Source of the DNA: Taibaiella sp. | GTDB taxonomy: Bacteria; Bacteroidota; Bacteroidia; Chitinophagales; Chitinophagaceae | Reading direction: 5' to 3' | Assembly (NCBI GenBank): GCA_019739295.1 | Contig: JAHHDV010000031.1 | Span: 1 to 47,357 of the forward strand | Length of the DNA: 47,357 nucleotides | In this document: one piece after another, positions 41,223-47,357 of the stretch | Layout of the letters: each line of letters begins with the position of its first letter | Numbering within the stretch: the stretch's first letter is position 1 | The notes under the pieces: generated by a model | The model's database searches: none | What the model was told of the DNA's origin: nothing | What the model saw: the letters and a program-made list of their open reading frames with translations, nothing else | Position numbers and translations under genes: made by a program

Positions 41223-41250
41223 AGTGGCAGGAGTTTTTGCTTCTGCCACT
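41223..41250. terminator. bidirectional terminator between TcBC and the DUF922 gene
   Basis: AGTGGCAG pairs with CTGCCACT, extended by two pairs toward a TTTTTG loop. It lies 32 bp after the TcBC stop and just before the end of the convergent gene, so it could serve both. Confidence 0.7.
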
Positions 41251-41258
41251 TATATATA

Positions 41259-41847
41259 CTATTCATTTTTCAGCCATTCTCTTATTTTCCTATCCCATTC
41301 CTTTTGCTTTATAGTGTTAATAGGAGATGTGGTTTCAGTATCATACAAATCTTGCACTTGATTACATTCTTGTTCAAAGAGATTGAAAATCCTATAAATA
41401 TCCTCATTTACAGTTATGGAGCTGTATTTATATTCTTTAAAAGCAGCATTCGCTTTTCCTGGCATACACTTCAGCTATATCAAAATGTCCTTGCTCATGA
41501 TTAAGTGTAGCAGAATCTTTAAATTCAGCTTTTACCCAAGACTCTTTTTTATAAAAAACAGCACTTACTACTATACTAATAGTGGAATCCGAAGTATATT
41601 TTGATTTAGTAACAAATCCAGAAGAAGTTCCTGCCATACCGGTAGAAGTTGTATCAGGTATACCTTGAAAGTCATCCCAGGTTAGTTTACGGTCTTTACT
41701 CCAATGCAGAGTATCATCGGCAGCGTATTGTGGTTGCCCTTGCATTAAAGTATTATTATGCTGTTGGGCAAAACCCCAATAATAGAAAAGAATAAAAGAT
41801 ATGATAAGTGTGTTTTTCAAATAAAAAGATAAGAATTTTTTTATCAA
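41259..41847 (-). CDS. DUF922-family protein with HEQGH zinc-protease motif, one frame break
   Basis: The protein starts MIKKFLSFYLKNTLIISFIL and carries a signal-type hydrophobic segment ending FAQQ. The mature part has LTWDDFQGIPDTTSTGMAG, common in DUF922 proteins of this phylum, and LNHEQGHFDIAEVYARK, an HExxH zinc-binding motif of the gluzincin kind. The first frame stops at 41437; removing one A from an AAAA run continues it as ANAAFKEYKYSSITVNEDIY to EWLKNE at 41259. About 195 residues, periplasmic or outer-face. No experimental function is known to me. It lies head-to-head with the orphan toxin module and tail-to-tail with TcBC, so a link to toxin processing or immunity is possible but unproven. 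Confidence 0.68.
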
Positions 41848-41929
41848 AAATACAGCCTTTTTGTTAAACTATTTTTTTATCCATATTTTTATTGATTTTG
41901 CACTTGCAATATTCTCTGTAATGTAATAC

Positions 41930-42010
41930 AGATAATGAACATACTCCTCAAGGTAATATTGCCGCGTTCGCAACCTACGATTATCCTGCATTGTAGCATC
42001 AGAAGGATCT
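41930..42010 (+). pseudogene. possible coding scrap between DUF922 and the orphan RHS tip
   Basis: The stretch reads DNEHTPQGNIAAFATYDYPA without a start codon before it runs into stops. It looks like the end of a protein but is too short to assign. It may be another leftover toxin or immunity fragment in this shuffled zone. Confidence 0.2.
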
Positions 42011-42011
42011 T

Positions 42012-42037
42012 AAAAGCAATTATTATTTATTGCTTTT
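42012..42037. terminator. bidirectional hairpin terminator
   Basis: AAAAGCAAT pairs with ATTGCTTTT around an 8-base loop, followed by AAAAAAATTAATTTTCC. It closes the scrap before the orphan module on the plus strand. Confidence 0.65.
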
Positions 42038-42173
42038 AAAAAAATTAATTTTCCTTTTACTGGCTTTTCATTTTCGTATTGATTAATTTTACTTGACTAA
42101 AACAGGAAAGTGTTTTTAAAGTTCTTTGACCTCTTATGAAAGTGAGAATTAGTGACATAGATATAACCGTATA

Positions 42174-43210
42174 CCCTGGCTCGCGAGATGGACGGCGATG
42201 GATCCTTTAGAGAGCAAATATGCGGGAATGAGTCCGTATCATTACTCTTTTAATAATCCAATAGTGTGGAATGATCTGAGTGGAGAAAGTCCCGGCGATC
42301 CTCCAAAAGGAAGTGACCCCAACATGGATCCTGACAGATGGGTTCAGAAACCGCAAACGGTAGATAATAATAGAGCATATAGCAGAGAGGTACTGGAAGC
42401 AGACCAAAAATTACATGCTGAAGTAGAGATAAAAAAAGAGAGTAAACCAAAGAAAAAATCCATAATCCAAAACCTCAAGCAGTTGATAATGATTTTCAGG
42501 AATATAGTTCGGAAGAAATAGGGGAACGAAATGAATTGAAAGTAGAAGCGCAGGATCATGACTTGTATATGAGCATGCCGGTCTTGGCAGCGGATTTTTA
42601 TGGGAATGGATCTATAGGTAGTCGTTATGATTATGATGCAAAAGTTGCTTCACAGCGTATACAATATGTAGATCAGGGGAGGAGTGCATTGCTTACTCCC
42701 AGTGGCACATTAGGCTATTTTGCAAGTGGGATGGACATCGATGTAGCTATCAAATGGGGCCAATATGATGTTTTGGGAGCGGGTGTGACTGGTCTCAAAG
42801 GTACCAGGACCAATACTCATTTTCAACCCCAATATACAGGCAAAAGTGCACTAATGCAAAAGCCTGTTGAAGTCAAAACTCCGACTTATAGCTTGGATGC
42901 CGCTAAGACGAATACTTCGTTAGGGGCAAGTCGTACAGGCGTTAAACAATGGCTGCAAAATGCAAGTAATTTAGAACGGGGTCAGCTAATTAAGGATATA
43001 GAGGGTGCAGGATTTAAAAGGGTTAGTCCTTTAGAATCTCCAAGCATCCATTATCAACGAGGTGGTATGAAAATTAGATTGGATGCTCCAGATAAATATA
43101 CACCATTTAACCATATGCACTTAAATTATGGAGGCAATAAAAGTGCTTATGATATTTTCTTAAACCCAGTTAATTATAAAAGTCCTGCGGCTCATATACT
43201 AATACGATAA
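42174..43210 (+). CDS. orphan RHS C-terminal tip with a second, different toxin domain (no start codon)
   Basis: The first 115 bp are closely similar at DNA level to the RHS end of the main gene (40161-40277): PWLARWTAMDPLESKYAGMS and YHYSFNNPIVWNDLSG. The junction is abrupt at 42174. After it the sequence differs entirely from the main variable region: a charged linker, a region with TGYFASG-like glycine-rich segments (TLGYFASGMDIDVAIKWG), and a C-terminal domain of about 90 residues with GQLIKDIEGAGFKRV, GMKIRLDAPDKYTPFNHMHL and NPVNYKSPAAHI. PDK.T..NHMH and the end part resemble small nuclease-like polymorphic-toxin domains, but I cannot name one. A frame change occurs near 42450. A presumed immunity gene starts 5 bp after the stop. 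Confidence 0.65.
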
Positions 43211-43215
43211 AATAT

Positions 43216-43572
43216 ATGGAAAATAAATTAGGGTATTCATTTGATGATGAAGTAGTAAGTAGGTTTTGCTACGATATGGATAATAAGAAGATTGAAGTAT
43301 GCTTTACGGGATATAGTGATGAAAAAGAAAGGTTCTTAGACCAACCTTGTATATTTAGTATATCAAATTGGTCAGAAGCAAAAAGTAAAGTTGGAGATGA
43401 AGAGAAACTTTATCCTTTAGATAGGAATATGGGCGTTTTTAGTATGATATTATATATTAAATATGAAGGGAATACATTGGAATTATTAGTAAACACTATT
43501 GATGATAGATACATTACTTTGTTCTTTACTAACGCTAAAATAAGATTGATTAATGTAAAAAATGAGAGTTGA
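43216..43572 (+). CDS. putative immunity protein for the orphan toxin tip
   Basis: This intact 118-aa protein (MENKLGYSFDDEVVSRFCYD) begins 5 bp after the orphan tip's stop. It is acidic, without signal or membrane segment, with alternating strands (KKIEVCFTGYSDEKERF, LYPLDRNMGVFSMILYIK). A small acidic gene immediately after a polymorphic toxin is the classic immunity arrangement. The role is inferred from position only, and I cannot name an Imm family. Confidence 0.6.
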   Translation: MENKLGYSFDDEVVSRFCYDMDNKKIEVCFTGYSDEKERFLDQPCIFSISNWSEAKSKVGDEEKLYPLDRNMGVFSMILYIKYEGNTLELLVNTIDDRYITLFFTNAKIRLINVKNES

Positions 43573-43610
43573 CAAATTTGATTTAAGAAAGTGTTTGACG
43601 GAAAGGGAAT

Positions 43611-43738
43611 GATGCCGCTAAGACGGGAGTTAGCTTATGAAGTGCAGGAGATATTTTCCGAATTAAGAATGCTGCAACGAGAATAGGTGGCCAATAACTG
43701 TTGTAAGCAGCCGTGCAGCACCAGGTAAGCTGGAGTAG
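43611..43738 (+). pseudogene. remnant of another polymorphic toxin C-terminus (nucleotidyltransferase-like)
   Basis: Reading across one break gives SAGDIFRIKNAATRIGG and then GPITVVSSRAAPGKLE, stopping at 43738. GxPIxVVGSRA followed by a DxD-bearing segment is the opening of nucleotidyltransferase-type toxin domains; here the sequence ends before any DxD. There is no start codon. It sits 38 bp after the immunity-like gene. Confidence 0.4.
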
Positions 43739-43944
43739 CATGCTACATATTCAATAAGCGCCGGGGCGACTTCTTCACACAAGAAGCTTGAAAAGAATTC
43801 ACTTCCGGCAATTCGTCTCTTGAACTTTTCGTTTAAAAAACGGTCCGGTTATAGGGAGGGTTGCCCCCCTGTTTTAGAAAATAAAGCTATATTCCGGGTA
43901 ATCTTCCGGTTATATACAGGCTACATAAATATAACAGAGAGACA
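43739..43944. other. non-coding spacer after the toxin remnants
   Basis: I see no gene. A short hairpin, AGGGAGGG with CCCCCCT around TTG (43853-43870), is followed by GTTTTAG and could be a weak terminator. Confidence 0.35.
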
Positions 43945-43975
43945 TTTGTTTTTATATTCGTAATTTCTATCTTTG
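43945..43975 (+). promoter_or_regulatory. Bacteroidota-type promoter of the tail-fibre-like gene
   Basis: TTTG at 43945-43948 and TATCTTTG at 43968-43975 are separated by 19 bp, an almost exact match to the TTTG / TAnnTTTG promoter of this phylum. The gene starts at 44109, leaving a leader of about 125 nt. Confidence 0.72.
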
Positions 43976-44108
43976 TAAGGTGTCCGCTTCGTAAAAGGCG
44001 CGAAGCACAGGTGCCGGTGAATAAGGACATTGATCAAAATGCAAAAAATTCCGGTAACCCGGGGAATGTATACCAAATGTGTCGTTATGACGATCTAAAA
44101 CACTACTT

Positions 44109-45593
44109 ATGTTAATCCATTTATCAGCAGGTGACAACCATGTAAAAATCAACGGGCTGACCTTTCAGAAAGGCACTTTATCCTATCATACAGAAGACAA
44201 TAATGTTTCCGTTTCTTACCTTGAAAAGGAAATCATTACCTATACCGATTATACCCTGTTCCTCGTTGATGAAGCAGCGGTGGATAACCTTTCAGAGCTA
44301 ACAGAATGGATGGACAGCAATTTTTTTTGTGATGCCTCCTTTGACGGAGGCTTACAGGAAGTAACGGATATAGGAAATACAACGACCCGCAGGATCGTAC
44401 AGGTCAATAATGGCATTCTGAAAGAGAGCACCAATAATGCCAGTCCAAGCCAGATATCCCCTTCTACCTGGACCATACACCGGCCGCTGGAATGGTCCTG
44501 CTGGTCGTCTACTATTGGCGCTATATATATCAAACTACCGGTAACGAGTGTAACAAATGCAAGTAGTGTATATAGTATCAGGGGACACTTCAGACACCGT
44601 TCAGCATCAGGCACAATCTTCTCCAGAACGGAATTTGAGATCCACATCTTTATTAATATTGTATCTAATACCAGTACCCCGGTCTACTTATCAAATCATG
44701 AAAGTGACTCCAAAATACTTCCCGTCAGGCTGATCCATCAGGGCGGTGATGTAAGAATCGTACTCGGTAACACAAATACAACGCATATAGGAACTCAATG
44801 CGTGATAGAAGAAATAGTTGGGAGAATAGGAGGCATGGGGGAGTTCGAAATGGGAATCATTACCTCTTTTAGTGGTTATACAATAATGGAGTATCCTGCT
44901 ACCGCATTAAGATACCAGGCTACTCAGGATTGGGTAACCGCTCAAACTAATCTGCAGCAGGTCACTGCAATAGGAAATACGACTACTCATAATATTGTTT
45001 TAAATGACAATGCCACATTCATCAAAAACTCATCTTCCGGGGGAGTAAAAGATGTGATCAGGTTTAATACTACTGAAACTAAAGGGCGGATAGCTTTTGA
45101 ACAGACCGTAAATAATGGTGCAAACTTTACAATGTTTCTGAAGCATGGCAGTAGTGCTGAAAAAGACGTAATGTCCATATATGCTGAAGATAGCGCGGTC
45201 CGGTTTAAAGCTCTTGAAGGTCCTGGTACAAGGTATGTTACTGCTTTACCGGACGGTACGCTATCCACTTCTTTTACAGGACTGGGAACCCAGTTACTTA
45301 CTGCCTCAGCTTCTTTATCTCCCGGAGTCAGCAATGTAATAAGGTTCGACGGATCTACCAACAATTATGATCTCACTTTAACCGACCCGCTCCTATCATC
45401 CAATGAAACCATTACCATCACCAACGCAAATGGTAATAACGGCGGTAATATAAACTTCGCCGGATCATATCTTCCCTATGAGGATCCTTCGAATCGGGTC
45501 ACCGTTCTTGCCCCCGGAAGTCACGTAGTGATCAAATCAATACTTATTTCCGGAACCTGGACCTGGGTACGTGTGGCAACGGGACAGCTTTAA
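44109..45593 (+). CDS. tail-fibre-like / repeat-containing adhesion protein
   Basis: The 494-aa protein (MLIHLSAGDNHVKINGLTFQ) is intact and has no signal peptide. Two similar segments, GLQEVTDIGNTTTRRI (residues about 81-96) and NLQQVTAIGNTTTHNI (about 282), each open a beta-rich stretch (VQVNNGILKES and VLNDNATFIKNSS). The pattern LQxVTxIGNTTT is, as I recall it, common in tail-fibre and trimeric beta-helix proteins of Bacteroidota phages. The C-terminal part resembles fibre-tip sequence (GTRYVTALPDGTLSTSFTG, then NETITITNANGNNGGNINFAG). It would bind a surface. It follows a strong promoter with a 125-nt leader and stands alone, without tail-sheath or baseplate genes nearby. Confidence 0.6.
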   Translation: MLIHLSAGDNHVKINGLTFQKGTLSYHTEDNNVSVSYLEKEIITYTDYTLFLVDEAAVDNLSELTEWMDSNFFCDASFDGGLQEVTDIGNTTTRRIVQVNNGILKESTNNASPSQISPSTWTIHRPLEWSCWSSTIGAIYIKLPVTSVTNASSVYSIRGHFRHRSASGTIFSRTEFEIHIFINIVSNTSTPVYLSNHESDSKILPVRLIHQGGDVRIVLGNTNTTHIGTQCVIEEIVGRIGGMGEFEMGIITSFSGYTIMEYPATALRYQATQDWVTAQTNLQQVTAIGNTTTHNIVLNDNATFIKNSSSGGVKDVIRFNTTETKGRIAFEQTVNNGANFTMFLKHGSSAEKDVMSIYAEDSAVRFKALEGPGTRYVTALPDGTLSTSFTGLGTQLLTASASLSPGVSNVIRFDGSTNNYDLTLTDPLLSSNETITITNANGNNGGNINFAGSYLPYEDPSNRVTVLAPGSHVVIKSILISGTWTWVRVATGQL

Positions 45594-46046
45594 TAATGAA
45601 CACCGAATTATAGGTAAAGAACATGCAGATATCCGGAGGTTACCGGGAAATGGTCTAAATCACTATTGTGGCCGGATTCTATTGATGAAAGTGGTGATAA
45701 TCAGAAAAACATGAAGGGATATCGCTGTTTTTCCTGAAAATTCTAATTTGAAAATAAGCTACTCCGAACGGCTCCTGCGCGTGAAGTCTTTTATCTTATA
45801 TGTTTGATTAACAATATATTGAGTGAAAATAAAAACGGACAAAACAGAAATTCATCCATTTTGTCCGGTCAAGTGCCCTTGAGGATACAATTATCGAACT
45901 GTTTTATAGAAGATTTGCGGGCTTTAGCGGCATTGGCTGATGGATAAATAGAAATACATTTTAATGCGGACACGCGTCCGCCAAAAGGCTGAACCGTTTA
46001 CCTGATCGGAAATGAATGCCTCAGACCAATACCCATTGTAAAACTG
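45594..46046. other. spacer before the IS3 element
   Basis: No convincing gene. A hairpin at 45836-45867 (CGGACAAAA with TTTTGTCCG, 14-base loop) lacks a T-tail. On the minus strand an open frame of some 64 codons seems to continue on both sides of the IS insertion (see findings). Confidence 0.35.
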
Positions 46047-46062
46047 GTATTGTAATCTTCCC

Positions 46063-46966
46063 TTAGCTAGCTACATTCAAAACTAAATAATTCCAATCAG
46101 AGTTTCTATTATTATCCTGTTGGAATGTGGGAAACTCGGAGAGTTTTCCATATTTCAACAGGAACTCAGTTGGCGTTAGCTGCCCCAATGAAGAATGCGG
46201 TCTTTCGTTGTTGTACATCCATGCCCATGCATTTGCATATTTTCTTATCTGTGGGAGGTTGTCAAACATATAGCTGTCCAGTACGTCCTGTCTAAAGGTT
46301 CTGTTGAAGCGTTCAATCAAACTGTTCTGTGTAGGCTTTCCCGGCTGGATAAATTCCCACTCTATACCGTTTTTCTTACACCAACTCTGCATAGCTTCCG
46401 CTACAAACTCCGGTCCGTTATCTGATCGGATCTTCTCAGGCTTGCCGCGCCATTCTAACAATTTTTTCCAGTTCTCGTATCACCCGCCGTGCAGGCAGGC
46501 TTGTGTCTACTGCAATCGAAAGAGCCTCACGGCTGAAGTCATCAATGACGTTGAGTGTGCGTATCGTCTTCCCACTACTCAATGTGTCGTGCATGAAGTC
46601 AAGGCTCCAGGTGATATTAGGACCTACAGGACACAGTAGAGGTGCTTTTACCCGAGCCGGAAGACGCTTCTTGCGCTTGTTCCTAAGGTTCAGACGCATA
46701 GCAGTGTATATTCTATACACTCGTTTATGGTTCCACATATACTGTAGCTTTCTCAGCCGGTGATACATCATCCAGAAACCCCATGTACGGTGAAGTTCTG
46801 CCAGCTTGGAAAGTTCTTCGATGACTTCTGAATCATCTTTACGCTTGGCTTGGTAATAAAAAAACAGACGTACTGATATTGAATAGTGAACAGGCCTGCC
46901 GTAGACTCATCCCGAAATCTTCCCGGGCATAACCTACAAGCTCACGCTTCTCGACAGGCCCTAGAG
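46063..46966 (-). CDS. IS3-family transposase OrfB (DDE integrase core), frame-broken
   Basis: OrfB holds the rve/DDE integrase domain. Pieces in order: [40 protein letters not shown] (HTH_21-type), [17 protein letters not shown] (first Asp), [12 protein letters not shown] (second Asp) and [20 protein letters not shown] (Glu). Two breaks split it, near 46857 (T run) and 46450 (A run); in each, removing one base restores the frame. The product would be about 275 residues and works fused to OrfA. It may be active in the organism if the breaks are errors. Confidence 0.9.
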
Positions 46967-47227
46967 CTTTTTTTCAATAACATCTTTTAGTACGGTGATC
47001 TGCAGCGTCTGTTCAGCAACTATTCGCTTATACTGTGCCAGCTCCCGCTCCATATCTTTCATCTGTTTGAGCTGGGAAGCTTCCATGCCCGAATATTTAC
47101 TCTTCCAGACGTAAAAGGTACCCTGGCTGATGCCATGTTCACGGCAGATGTCCGTAACGGATTCACCAGATTCCTGTTGCTTTAAAATCTTGATAATCTG
47201 TGTCTCGCTAAACTTACTTTTTTTCAT
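46961..47227 (-). CDS. IS3-family transposase OrfA
   Basis: An 88-aa helix-turn-helix protein of the IS3/IS911 OrfA type: MKKSKFSETQIIKILKQQES, then ICREHGISQGTFYVWKSKY (HTH), and a coiled-coil leucine-zipper end (LKQMKDMERELAQYKRIVAE). It recognises the element's ends. It ends at a TAG right after an A7G run that allows a -1 frameshift into orfB. Confidence 0.93.
   Translation of the reverse strand: MKKSKFSETQIIKILKQQESGESVTDICREHGISQGTFYVWKSKYSGMEASQLKQMKDMERELAQYKRIVAEQTLQITVLKDVIEKKL
46967..46974 (-). promoter_or_regulatory. A7G slippery heptamer for -1 frameshifting between orfA and orfB
   Basis: On the minus strand the codons GAA AAA AAG CTC TAG end orfA. Slipping back one base at A-AAA-AAG yields [17 protein letters not shown], the beginning of OrfB. 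This is the usual IS3 way to make the OrfAB fusion transposase. Confidence 0.75.
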
Positions 47228-47357
47228 TGTCCCTAAATTAATAAACTACATTAAAAATCGTAGCTATTTTAGGGGAAGATTACAGTATAGCCAAAAGGAA
47301 TGGCCAGCATGGATGGAAACTGGGGGGATTATCCGATTATTGCATCGGAATACAACT

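Larger units (their letters stand above)
46051..47284 (-). mobile_element. complete IS3-family insertion sequence with terminal inverted repeats and 4-bp target duplication
   Basis: The left end begins TGTAATCTTCCCTTAGCTAG. The right end, read from the outside, begins TGTAATCTTCCCCTAAAATAG, so the outer 12 bases are identical. The target duplication is GTAT (46047-46050 and 47285-47288), of the size usual for IS3. Total 1,234 bp, with orfA and orfB on the minus strand. Confidence 0.88.

Noticed and set aside
45836..45867. Terminator for the tail-fibre-like gene
   Set aside because: The stem is good but the loop is long, there is no T-run after it, and it lies 240 bp from the stop codon; kept only as a hairpin.
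1..47357. CRISPR array or rRNA genes
   Set aside because: No regularly spaced repeats and no rRNA-like conserved segments were seen on either strand.

Overview
The window looks like a chromosomal piece of a member of the Bacteroidota, probably Chitinophagia or Saprospiria; I cannot place it more finely. The reasons are a DUF3822-rsmD pair, a MurA whose active-site Cys is replaced by Asp, promoters of the TTTG / TAnnTTTG type, and housekeeping genes with almost no Shine-Dalgarno signal. A recurring oddity is that about fifty reading-frame breaks split otherwise well-conserved genes. Every break I traced, on both strands, is cured by removing ONE base, usually in or beside a homopolymer. I read this as insertion-type sequencing error, so most broken genes are described over their full span as probably intact in the organism.

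Layout. (1) 1-7.4 kb is an AT-rich accessory zone. It holds the tail of a GH108 phage-type lysozyme, a three-gene cassette led by a TIGR04255-like protein, a palindrome, a possible small RNA, a small repeat unit, small hypothetical genes, an IS1595-family (ISXO2-like) transposase and an unrecognised pair of a soluble protein and a four-helix membrane protein. It ends at the 3' side of a tRNA with anticodon CAT, a common type of integration site. (2) 7.6-23.5 kb is core genome: murA, DUF3822, rsmD, an SGNH hydrolase, a dgkA-like kinase, a conserved unknown, a comM/yifB-like ATPase, murF, an enoyl-CoA hydratase, prfA, a Wzz-like chain-length protein, an O-antigen-ligase-like protein, lipB, an EGF-like lipoprotein and purH. 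Cell-envelope synthesis is the recurring theme. (3) 23.5-24.5 kb is a gene-poor spacer.

(4) 24.5-43.7 kb is a Tc (toxin complex) island. A TcA-type protein of about 3,080 residues is followed, after a hairpin terminator, by a fused TcB-TcC (SpvB/beta-propeller/RHS) protein. Its C-terminal variable region has a proline-rich linker and an end domain I do not recognise. By homology, TcA would be the pore and injection device, the BC part the cocoon, and the C-terminus the delivered effector. Behind it lie a DUF922 zinc-protease-like gene on the other strand, then a start-less orphan RHS tip carrying a different toxin domain with an immunity-like gene right after it, then a scrap resembling the start of a nucleotidyltransferase-type toxin. 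This looks like a reserve of exchangeable toxin tips.

(5) 43.9-45.6 kb holds a tail-fibre-like protein behind a near-consensus Bacteroidota promoter. (6) 46.05-47.28 kb is a complete IS3-family element with terminal inverted repeats, a 4-bp target duplication (GTAT) and an A7G slippery site between orfA and orfB.
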